Below are positions 1 through 6,153 of a stretch of DNA of 9,606 nt, piece after piece; position 1 is the stretch's first letter; every line of letters starts with the position of its first letter. The stretch is from the NCBI GenBank assembly GCA_002308195.1, contig DBVU01000074.1, positions 1 to 9,606 on the forward strand, read 5' to 3'. A program made the translations under genes and the position numbers. Source of the stretch: Bacteroidales bacterium UBA1256 (lineage in GTDB: Bacteria; Bacteroidota; Bacteroidia; Bacteroidales; Paludibacteraceae). Under the pieces are notes generated by a model, which saw only the letters and a program-made list of their open reading frames with translations, did no database searches and was not told where the DNA came from.

Positions 1-19
1 ACCCGTCAATAACATACAC

Positions 20-59
20 AAAAAAAGGAGCAAGCTGTATGGAGGTTGCTCCTTTTTTT
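20..59. terminator. Intrinsic hairpin terminator, probably bidirectional
   Basis: A perfect 14-bp inverted repeat, aaaaaaaggagcaa (20-33) and ttgctccttttttt (46-59), encloses a 12-nt loop. The 7-bp GC-containing core followed by seven T fits a Rho-independent terminator for a gene to the left of the window. The mirror-image A tract means it could also stop leftward transcription. It separates murC from whatever lies upstream, commonly murG in Bacteroidota dcw clusters but not visible here. The right arm can also pair with 81-88 (see findings). Confidence 0.85.
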
Positions 60-96
60 ATGCAAATGTTTGCGAAAAAAGAGCAACCTTGCGGCC

Positions 97-186
97 GCCC
101 TCTCTTTCGCCTCTCGTCCCTAACTCTCTCATTCACTAATTCACTAATTCATTAACTCACTCATTCCCTAACTCACTCATTCATTC
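97..186. repeat. Short-period (7/8-nt) tandem repeat array in the intergenic region
   Basis: Positions 115-186 divide into nine octamers in strict 8-nt register. Examples are attcacta at 131 and 139, and actcactc at 155 and 171. The 14-mer taactcactcattc occurs at 153-166 and 169-182. To the left (99-119) the register changes to 7 nt, and on the minus strand it reads ggacgag, aggcgaa, agagagg. This closely resembles the heptads inside murC at 1336-1363. No ORF of interest lies here. The array looks like a non-coding low-complexity repeat that could vary in length by slippage. No function is assigned. Confidence 0.75.
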
Positions 187-206
187 AAAAAAAATCTTTG
201 ATTTTA

Positions 207-238
207 TTTGCACATTTGAAAAAATTGTAGTAACTTCG
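207..238 (+). promoter_or_regulatory. Distal promoter candidate for the murC operon (Bacteroidota type)
   Basis: TTTG at 207-210 is followed after 20 nt by TAACTTCG at 231-238. This matches the Bacteroidota -33 TTTG / -7 TAnnTTTG consensus with one mismatch in the -7 box. Transcription would begin near 243-247, leaving a leader of about 175 nt before murC that contains the hairpin at 281-300. It lies downstream of the terminator at 20-59, as expected if the operon restarts here. Inferred from motif and position only. Confidence 0.55.
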
Positions 239-335
239 GCACGCCCCTTCCCCTACGGGGCGGGTTCCCTCCGAAATTACAGTTGCAGTATCCTGCAACT
301 AGCACCTAATTAGTCCAAAAGGAGTAAATGTGCAA
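207..335 (+). other. Nested inverted repeats, possible structured leader or small mobile element
   Basis: Three nested or adjacent pairings are visible. The outer pair is ttgcacattt (208-217) with aaatgtgcaa (326-335), a perfect 10 bp. The second is gtaacttcgg (230-239) with ccgaaattac (271-280), 9 of 10 bp, and it encloses gcccc (243-247) with ggggc (257-261). The third is agttgcag (281-288) with ctgcaact (293-300), a perfect 8-bp stem with a 4-nt TATC loop that directly abuts the second. The segment is locally GC-rich inside AT-rich flanks. If the promoter at 207-238 is used, only the 243-261 and 281-300 hairpins are in the RNA. The larger pairings would then exist in DNA or in read-through RNA. 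I do not recognise the family. Confidence 0.5.
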
Positions 336-405
336 GCAAATTTACGTTTTTGTCCTAATTATTTGCATAATTGATTATTTTTTACTATTTTTGCGCGATT
401 TTTAG
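328..405 (+). CDS. Possible 25-aa hydrophobic leader peptide
   Basis: An ATG at 328 follows AAAAGGAG with a short spacer. This is one of the few Shine-Dalgarno-like sites in a window where most starts lack one. It opens 25 codons ending in TAG at 403. The peptide starts MCKQIYVFVLIICII and is almost entirely hydrophobic, with a charged end (LRDF), so it could be one membrane-spanning segment. It ends 16 nt before murC. Against it, the DNA is very AT-rich, which yields Phe/Ile/Leu codons by chance, and the second murC promoter candidate lies inside it. Start and stop are visible, but translation is unproven and no function is assigned. Confidence 0.25.
   Translation: MCKQIYVFVLIICIIDYFLLFLRDF
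362..393 (+). promoter_or_regulatory. murC: Proximal murC promoter (Bacteroidota consensus)
   Basis: TTTG at 362-365 and TATTTTTG at 386-393, an exact TAnnTTTG, are separated by 20 nt, the same spacing as the distal candidate. The predicted start, a few bases after 393, gives a 5' UTR of only about 20 nt before the murC ATG at 422. This is the best promoter match in the window and probably drives murC-ftsQ-ftsA-ftsZ. Confidence 0.65.
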
Positions 406-421
406 TTTGCATAAATAGGCG

Positions 422-1867
422 ATGACCCTTTCTGACGACATAAAAAACCTCTTTTTCTTGGGTATAGGCGGTATCGGCATGTCTGCGTTGGCACGCTATT
501 TTCAGTCGGTTGAACGCCGCCGTATCTACGGTTACGACCGTACTCCTTCGGAGTTAACCCGCGAATTGGAAGCGGAAGGCATGAGTATCAGTTACGATGA
601 TTCGGTGAGATGGCTGAACAGCCTGCCGCTGAATCCGCAGAACACGCTGGTAGTGCGTACGCCTGCCGTGCCCGAAGATTCGGTTATCTACACCGAACTG
701 CGCAGAGAAGGTTTTCAGATACTGAAACGCTCGGAAGTGCTGGGTATCGTTACTCGGCAGAAAAAAGCGCTGTGCGTGGCCGGCACACACGGCAAAACGA
801 CTACCAGCACCATGCTGGCGCACCTGATGCAATGCAATGCCTTCCTGGGCGGAATCAGCATGAACTATCATACCAATGTGCTGATTCATCCAGAGAGCGA
901 CTATGCCGTGGTCGAAGCCGACGAATACGACCGCTCGTTCCATCAGTTGACGCCATATATTTCGGTAGTGACGGCTGTGGATCCCGACCACCTGGATATA
1001 TACGGCACGCCTGAGGCCTATCGCGACGCGTTTGCGCATTACACGAGCCTGATCACGGGCGCGCTGGTGATGAAGCAAGGGCTGGAACTGAAGCCGAGAC
1101 TGCAGAAAGGCGTAAAATGCTACACCTACGGGGTTGTGGAAAGTAAAGAGTCAATAGTCGATAGTCGAAAGAAGCCGGATTTCTACGCGGACAATATACG
1201 CGTGAGCGAAGGACGGATCACATTTGATTTTCATACTCCGGAAGAGGTGATTGCTGATATCCGACTCGGTGTGCCCGTTTGGGTGAACATAGAGAACGCG
1301 ACGGCCGCGATGAGTGTGGCGTGGCTGGTTGGTAAGGACGAAAGGCGAGAGGCAAAAGGCGAGAGCCAGAAGGTGCTTCCGAGCACTCCGGTTAAAGACA
1401 AAAATCAAGAGCTAAAGGATGCCATGGCCAGTTTCAAGGGCGTTTGGCGCAGATTTAACATACACGTGAACACTCCGAAAGTGGTTTATGTGGACGATTA
1501 CGCCCATCACCCGCAGGAGATAGCCACTGCCATCGATTCTGTACGCAAACTCTACCCTACACGCAAGCTGATAGGCGTGTTCCAGCCGCATCTGTATACG
1601 CGCACACGCGATTTCGCGAGCGATTTTGCACGCGTGCTACACACGATGGACGAACTGGTTCTGCTGCCTATCTACCCTGCCCGCGAACTGCCTATTCCGG
1701 GTGTAACATCAGAGATGTTGGGCGGCAAAGTGGTAGCAAAAAGTGATCTGGTAAGCGAGCTGAAACAGCGCGTAGCGCAAGCTAATCAACCCGTAGTCAT
1801 CCTGACCGTAGGCGCCGGCGATATCGACCGTCTGGTTCCCGAAGTGGCACAAGCATTTGCGGAATGA
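422..1867 (+). CDS. murC: UDP-N-acetylmuramate--L-alanine ligase MurC
   Basis: MurC is a cytoplasmic Mur ligase that uses ATP to join L-Ala to UDP-MurNAc, the first step of the peptidoglycan stem peptide. Visible motifs are the N-terminal UDP-binding loop GIGGIGM (14-20), the P-loop AGTHGKTTT (120-128), the Mg-binding and central-domain segments EADEYDRSF (165-173) and DPDHLD (187-192), and in the C-terminal ligase domain VWRRF (341-345), DDYAHHPQEI (358-367), FQPHLYTRT (387-395) and GAGDI (464-468). All domains are complete, so the enzyme should be active. At 481 aa it is longer than the roughly 450-460 aa I expect for this phylum. The extra length falls near residues 240-252 and 306-333, where the DNA is 7-nt periodic. 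The ATG at 422 is chosen because the Rossmann motif begins 13 residues later. No Shine-Dalgarno is seen. The stop overlaps the ftsQ start (ATGA). Confidence 0.97.
   Translation: MTLSDDIKNLFFLGIGGIGMSALARYFQSVERRRIYGYDRTPSELTRELEAEGMSISYDDSVRWLNSLPLNPQNTLVVRTPAVPEDSVIYTELRREGFQILKRSEVLGIVTRQKKALCVAGTHGKTTTSTMLAHLMQCNAFLGGISMNYHTNVLIHPESDYAVVEADEYDRSFHQLTPYISVVTAVDPDHLDIYGTPEAYRDAFAHYTSLITGALVMKQGLELKPRLQKGVKCYTYGVVESKESIVDSRKKPDFYADNIRVSEGRITFDFHTPEEVIADIRLGVPVWVNIENATAAMSVAWLVGKDERREAKGESQKVLPSTPVKDKNQELKDAMASFKGVWRRFNIHVNTPKVVYVDDYAHHPQEIATAIDSVRKLYPTRKLIGVFQPHLYTRTRDFASDFARVLHTMDELVLLPIYPARELPIPGVTSEMLGGKVVAKSDLVSELKQRVAQANQPVVILTVGAGDIDRLVPEVAQAFAE
1142..1176 (+). repeat. Heptanucleotide repeat inside murC (first insert)
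   Basis: Five consecutive 7-nt units share an 'ag' start. They include agtaaag (1142), agtcaat (1149), agtcgat (1156) and agtcgaa (1163). They encode about residues 240-252, a charged stretch (ESKESIVDSRKK) in the central domain between YTYG and the DFYADNIR strand, where other MurC proteins have a short loop. The reading frame is preserved. The insertion looks tolerated and surface-exposed, which is inference from alignment with remembered family members. Confidence 0.7.
1336..1377 (+). repeat. Heptanucleotide repeat inside murC (second insert)
   Basis: Six 7-nt units run from 1336: ggacgaa and aggcgag, then aggcaaa and a second aggcgag, then agccaga and aggtgct. The 10-mer aaggcgagag recurs exactly 14 nt apart (1342 and 1356). 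A weaker periodic stretch continues at 1393-1420. Together they encode about residues 306-333, a Lys/Glu/Gln-rich segment between the end of the central domain (MSVAWLVG) and the ASFKGVWRRF entry to the C-terminal domain. The first units match the intergenic array at 106-119 read on the opposite strand. Confidence 0.75.
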
Positions 1868-2616
1868 GTCAGGTAGCGAAAATCATATGGAATACGGTGG
1901 GCGTCCTGATTGGACTGGGCCTGATGATTGCTGCCATCGTGTGGGGTTTTCGCTCTACGCCGACACAGGAGCCGTGCGCTGCGTTGCACTACAACATCTA
2001 CGGCCAGAGCGACACCGCCTATATCACTACGGGTGAACTGAACAAAATGCTGACAGACGAAGATATCTACCCCGTCGGACGGGCGGTGAATCGCGTTTCG
2101 CTGCATCGAATTGAACAGTGCATCGGTCATCATCCGATGGTTCGCAATGCGGAGTGCTACCTGACCTATGAGAACGAGGTGGAAGTGAACATTGACCAGC
2201 GCATACCCATCGTCAGCGTGTGGAGTAAGGATGGCGCTTATCTGATTGATACAGAACGCCGTATGGTGCCTAACCGCTACCGCATCAAAGAATGGACACT
2301 ACAAGTCCGCAGCCACGCGGGTCTGCATGCTACGGCCGACCGACTGGCGGATTTTGCAGAATGGGTGATGGAACATCCATACTGGCAGCAACGAATCAAA
2401 TATGTGGAAGTGAAATCGCCTACGAATATTCGTCTGCACCTGACTAACACCCCATCGGTGATTGTGCTGGGCGCGCTGCGCGACTACGACCGCAAACTGG
2501 CTAAACTGCGCACCTTCTTCGAGCAGGGCAAAGAAGAACTGGGCGACAAGCAATACGAAGAACTGGATATCCGTTTCCGCGGACAAGTAGTAGGTCGCGG
2601 ACTGAAGAACCAATAA
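1864..2616 (+). CDS. ftsQ: Cell division protein FtsQ
   Basis: FtsQ is a bitopic divisome protein that in well-studied bacteria links early division proteins to FtsB/FtsL and the septal synthase. This copy of 250 aa has a short cytoplasmic N-terminus, one membrane helix at about 9-29 (VGVLIGLGLMIAAIVWGF), a POTRA-like region at about 41-112 and a beta domain at about 113-245 containing QRIPIVSVW, AYLIDTERRMVP and the terminal strand YEELDIRFRGQVV. Overall identity to proteobacterial FtsQ is low, as usual in this phylum, so the call also rests on position between murC and ftsA. The ATG sits inside the end of murC (ATGA overlap), suggesting translational coupling. The gap to ftsA is 22 nt. Confidence 0.92.
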   Translation: MSQVAKIIWNTVGVLIGLGLMIAAIVWGFRSTPTQEPCAALHYNIYGQSDTAYITTGELNKMLTDEDIYPVGRAVNRVSLHRIEQCIGHHPMVRNAECYLTYENEVEVNIDQRIPIVSVWSKDGAYLIDTERRMVPNRYRIKEWTLQVRSHAGLHATADRLADFAEWVMEHPYWQQRIKYVEVKSPTNIRLHLTNTPSVIVLGALRDYDRKLAKLRTFFEQGKEELGDKQYEELDIRFRGQVVGRGLKNQ

Positions 2617-2638
2617 CAACCTAAACCAAAACAACATT

Positions 2639-3919
2639 ATGGCAAAACGACAAAAGAAAACAGCCGATTCACTCCCGCTCGTAGCCATCGAACTGGGTAG
2701 TGACAGCATCCGCGCGATGGCGGCACGGCGACTCGACACCGACCTGTTTCAGATACTTGGTGTGGAAGAACGTGCGCAGAAGATGGGCAATGTATGCGTA
2801 GAACAAGGCATCATCACGCAGTCCAGCAACACCGGTTATGCGATAGCCGAAGTGCTGAAACTGCTGGCTAACCGTATTCACGAGGACGAACTGCCCACCG
2901 CTTTTGTGGCGCTGGGCGGCCAATCGATGCAGATAGTGTCGGTCCACAGCAAACGTGACCAGGCACGCAAGAAAGAAGTGAGCCAACAACTACTGGATGA
3001 CATGGAGGAAGAGTGCAAACGCAAGATAGAGCAGCACAATCCGGAAGTGGCCGTACTCGGCCTGGTGCCCAGCTACTTCACGCTGGATGGTGTAGAACAA
3101 GACGACATGCCCACGCCCGACCAACGCGCAGCCATCGTAGAGGCCAACTACATCGCTTTCTACGGACGCAAGGCGATTGACACCCAACTGCAGAAAGCAT
3201 TTTCGCAGGCGGGAAGAAGTATTGAACATGCTTTTGTTCGTCCGGAAGCCCTACTCTCTACTTTCGCTACGTGCGATGGCAATCATGTGCTGATGGACGG
3301 TTGCGCTGTGCTCGATATGGGCGCGCAGACAACAAGTCTGACCGTTTACAAAGGCGGACAGTATCTGCTGAACAAAGTGGTGCCGAAAGGTGGTTACCAC
3401 ATCACGCGCATGCTGGAGCAGCAGGGCATGAGTTTTCAGACAGCCGAAGTGCTGAAGAAACGTTTCGGTGTAGCCTCGCCCGCACTGGTGGAGAAAAACA
3501 TCAGACTGCGTATACCCGGCCTACCGGGCGCAGAAGAAGACTTGGTCATCACCACCGAACAACTGGCTGAAGCCATCGAGATGAAACTCCGCGAACTGCT
3601 GGCGCCTCTGATGGACGAGATCAAGAAAGTGGAAGACCGCATCAAGATACTCTACATCACCGGCGGAGCAAGCATGATGACCGGCATGGCCGAATATATC
3701 CAGCAGCAAACTCGCGTTCGCGTGCAATACGGAGCGCACAACCTGTTGCTGCACCGCGATACGGACGAGAAATATCTCTCGCCGGCATACACTTCGCTGA
3801 TAGGCACCATCCTGCTGGGACAAGACTATCGCGACACGCACAAGAATCAACTGGTGCGCCAACCGGGTCTGTTCGACCGCATCAAGGAAGGTACGCTAGA
3901 CATGTTCATCGAAAACTAA
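2639..3919 (+). CDS. ftsA: Cell division protein FtsA
   Basis: FtsA is an actin-fold ATPase that tethers FtsZ filaments to the inner membrane and recruits later division proteins. Seen here are the phosphate-1 motif VAIELGSDSIRAM (15-27), the 1C subdomain at roughly 88-170, the phosphate-2 motif VLDMGAQTTS (224-233), the adenosine motif YITGGASMMTGM (339-350) and a conserved AYTSLIGTILL helix (383-393). The last 16 residues, from GLFDRIKEGTLDMF, can form an amphipathic helix like the FtsA membrane-targeting sequence, joined by a linker at about 395-410. Its 426 aa are in the usual range. The ATG at 2639 follows an A-rich, non-Shine-Dalgarno stretch. Only 15 nt separate it from ftsZ, so the two are almost certainly co-transcribed. 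Confidence 0.96.
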   Translation: MAKRQKKTADSLPLVAIELGSDSIRAMAARRLDTDLFQILGVEERAQKMGNVCVEQGIITQSSNTGYAIAEVLKLLANRIHEDELPTAFVALGGQSMQIVSVHSKRDQARKKEVSQQLLDDMEEECKRKIEQHNPEVAVLGLVPSYFTLDGVEQDDMPTPDQRAAIVEANYIAFYGRKAIDTQLQKAFSQAGRSIEHAFVRPEALLSTFATCDGNHVLMDGCAVLDMGAQTTSLTVYKGGQYLLNKVVPKGGYHITRMLEQQGMSFQTAEVLKKRFGVASPALVEKNIRLRIPGLPGAEEDLVITTEQLAEAIEMKLRELLAPLMDEIKKVEDRIKILYITGGASMMTGMAEYIQQQTRVRVQYGAHNLLLHRDTDEKYLSPAYTSLIGTILLGQDYRDTHKNQLVRQPGLFDRIKEGTLDMFIEN

Positions 3920-3934
3920 AATAGCTAACAAATA

Positions 3935-5179
3935 ATGACAAAAGATATGGATCAAGATTTAATTACTCTTCCGTTGGAGGGACTGACAGAAGATAGTATC
4001 ATCAAGGTGATCGGCGTAGGCGGTGGCGGTTGCAATGCCGTCAACTATATGCATCGTCAGGGACTGAAGGACGTTAGTTTTCTGGTCTGCAACACAGATA
4101 GACAAGTGCTGCTGAAATCGTCCGTTCCCAACAAACTGCAGTTGGGTCCGGGTCTGGGCGCAGGTGGCGATCCTGAGACCGCACGCCAGTATGCCGACGA
4201 GAGCCGCGATCATATACGCGAAGCGCTGAACGACGGCACGCAGATGCTTTTCATCACCGCCGGAATGGGTGGCGGCACGGGTACAGGCGCATCGTCCGTG
4301 GTTGCCGAAGTGGCACAGGAGATGGGAATTCTGACCGTAGGTATCGTGACCATCCCGTTCGCTTTTGAAGGCAAGCGTAAGATTGTGAAGGCCATGACCG
4401 GTGTGGCTCGTTTGGCTAAGCACGTAGATGCACTGCTGATTATCAACAACGAGAAACTCAAACAGATCTACCCGGAACTGAACCTGCTGAACGCCTTCAG
4501 CAAATCGGATGACGTAGTGGCCAATGCCGCACGCGCGATAGCCGAGATCATCACTGTGCCGGGTTATATCAATACCGACTTTGCCGACGTACGCAACACG
4601 TTGCGTAAGGGGGGCGTAGCCATCATGAACGTAGGCCGTGCCAACGGAGAGAACCGTATCACCAATGCTATCAACGACGCACTGAATTCGCCGCTGGTCA
4701 ACACCAACGATGTACACGGCGCTGAGCGTATCCTGCTGCAGTTCTACTGCTCGACCGAACACGCCATCGTCATGGAAGAGATCGACCAGATCAACGAGTT
4801 TGTACAGGAAGTAGGCGACGATATCGAAGTACAATGGGGTGCATCGATTGACGAGAGTCTGGGCGAAGACGTACGCGTCACCATCATCGCTACGGGCTAC
4901 AAAGTAGACGGCCTGCCCACCGAGGACGAAGAGGCCATCAACGAGGCTATCGACAGCAATTATCCTCCGCAAGTAGATTCACCTATGGAGGACGAGAAAG
5001 AACAGATCATTGACCTGAGCGATACGCTGTTTGAGGAAGGTGTGGTACTGCCGAAACAACCGCGCGAATATGCTAACTCCACTTCGGCTGATGACGTAGT
5101 CATCACGATTGACGAAGAGGAGAACAAAGAGCCGGAACAGCCTACCCACAAGCCATTCGACTGGATCAGAAGAAAATAA
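3935..5179 (+). CDS. ftsZ: Cell division GTPase FtsZ
   Basis: FtsZ is the tubulin-like GTPase that polymerises into the division ring. The GTP-binding half contains GVGGGGCNAVN (27-37), NTDRQVL (53-59) and the tubulin signature GGGTGTG (112-118). The T7 synergy loop NTDFADVRN (213-221) supplies the catalytic aspartates D215 and D218. The polymerisation core ends near 330, followed by an acidic linker (about 335-404). The protein ends in PFDWIRRK, which may take the place of the usual C-terminal FtsA-binding peptide (DIPAFLR type) but is divergent. The start at 3935 is preferred, although a second ATG four codons later (3947) is possible. The gap of 19 nt to the next gene suggests the operon continues. 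Confidence 0.98.
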   Translation: MTKDMDQDLITLPLEGLTEDSIIKVIGVGGGGCNAVNYMHRQGLKDVSFLVCNTDRQVLLKSSVPNKLQLGPGLGAGGDPETARQYADESRDHIREALNDGTQMLFITAGMGGGTGTGASSVVAEVAQEMGILTVGIVTIPFAFEGKRKIVKAMTGVARLAKHVDALLIINNEKLKQIYPELNLLNAFSKSDDVVANAARAIAEIITVPGYINTDFADVRNTLRKGGVAIMNVGRANGENRITNAINDALNSPLVNTNDVHGAERILLQFYCSTEHAIVMEEIDQINEFVQEVGDDIEVQWGASIDESLGEDVRVTIIATGYKVDGLPTEDEEAINEAIDSNYPPQVDSPMEDEKEQIIDLSDTLFEEGVVLPKQPREYANSTSADDVVITIDEEENKEPEQPTHKPFDWIRRK

Positions 5180-5198
5180 CTCTTAAGACTAAAACTAT

Positions 5199-6152
5199 AT
5201 GGAAAGTAAAGAAATGAATTTCTTTGACCTCTGCGTAGCCTTTGGGCGTGCTATAGGTCGCGGCTGCAAAGCCCTGTGGCTACTGTGCGGCAAAATGATT
5301 CGCCTGACCTATCGCTACTGGTGGCTGGTGATCACACTGGTTATACTGGCTGTGGCAGCGGCATTCTACTACTCGCGCTACGACAACCTAAAGTTCCGCG
5401 TGAGTGCTGTGGCCCTGCTGAACGGTCCTACTATTCCGCAGTTTGAGAAAGCGCTGGCGCCTATCACCTCGGGCCAGATGCTGCCCGAAGATGCGCGCAT
5501 TGCGGGCTATATCTACTCGCACCAGGTAAGCAATTTCAAGACCTACCGTGTGATTGACGCCATGGCGGACGGAACACCCGACTATGTGGACTACAAGAAC
5601 AAAGTGGCGCTGACCGACACTCTGAAAGTGCCGATGACCGACCGTCTGTGCGTTCAGTTCCAAATCAAAGTGCGCGATATGGGTGCGCTGCCTGATATCG
5701 AGAAGAGCATTCTGGAGTTGGTGAATAGCAATCCTGCGCTGCAGCAGTCGTACGAGGCATTCATGCCTAATCTGCAGGAGCAAGTAGCATTCAACCACCG
5801 CCAGTGGAATAAACTGGACAGCCTGACCTCGCACTATTATTATCGCGGTAATCTCAACGAGAGCGAGAATGTGCGCGAAGGAATGGTCATGGTGAACAAC
5901 AGCGACTGGAAAGTGCGCCTATTCCTGGACGAAGTATATGCCCAGCAGGCACACACCGAGCAGGGCGATTATCGTCTGAAACTGGCGTATGCGCCTGTCG
6001 TTTTGGAGAACCATTTCGCCGTAGATTCTGCGCCGTCTAACAGTCGTCGCAAATGTCTGCCTATCGGTTTGATTCTGGGATGGATCTTGGGTTGCGCTAT
6101 CGCAGAGATGATTGACCAGCGCAAGGCCATTGCCGCCTGGCTGAAGAAATAA
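5199..6152 (+). CDS. Two-helix membrane protein with Wzz-like topology, function unknown
   Basis: This 317-aa protein has a basic cytoplasmic N-terminus, a first membrane helix at about 40-58 (WWLVITLVILAVAAAFYY), an extracytoplasmic domain of about 225 residues and a second helix at about 286-305 (CLPIGLILGWILGCAIA) followed by a short basic cytoplasmic tail. Both ends inside with a large periplasmic loop is the layout of Wzz/chain-length-determinant polysaccharide co-polymerases. The second helix is rich in small residues (GLILGWILG), as in that family. The typical proline-rich stretch before the second helix is weak, so membership is uncertain. No kinase domain is present. It follows ftsZ by 19 nt on the same strand and is probably the last gene of the division operon. 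An alternative ATG is at 5214. Confidence 0.7.
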   Translation: MESKEMNFFDLCVAFGRAIGRGCKALWLLCGKMIRLTYRYWWLVITLVILAVAAAFYYSRYDNLKFRVSAVALLNGPTIPQFEKALAPITSGQMLPEDARIAGYIYSHQVSNFKTYRVIDAMADGTPDYVDYKNKVALTDTLKVPMTDRLCVQFQIKVRDMGALPDIEKSILELVNSNPALQQSYEAFMPNLQEQVAFNHRQWNKLDSLTSHYYYRGNLNESENVREGMVMVNNSDWKVRLFLDEVYAQQAHTEQGDYRLKLAYAPVVLENHFAVDSAPSNSRRKCLPIGLILGWILGCAIAEMIDQRKAIAAWLKK

Positions 6153-6153
6153 A

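Noticed and set aside
91..98. Palindrome gcggccgc
   Set aside because: It is an isolated 8-bp palindrome with no loop, flanking structure or link to other features. It is not evidence of a functional site.
97..186. CRISPR-like array
   Set aside because: The repeat units are only 7-8 nt with no unique spacers between them, and there are no cas genes. It is a simple short-period repeat.
345..352. Additional promoter -7 box around cgtttttg
   Set aside because: The required TA is replaced by CG in TAnnTTTG, whereas the site at 386-393 is an exact match with a correctly spaced TTTG.
554..1078. A 174-codon minus-strand frame within murC
   Set aside because: It is antisense to conserved MurC motifs (P-loop and central domain), with an Arg/His/Gln-rich product of no recognised type.
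3959..4972. A 337-codon open frame antisense to ftsZ
   Set aside because: It lies wholly within ftsZ, its His/Cys/Val-rich product resembles no family, and ftsZ has every expected motif. It is a shadow of ftsZ codon bias.
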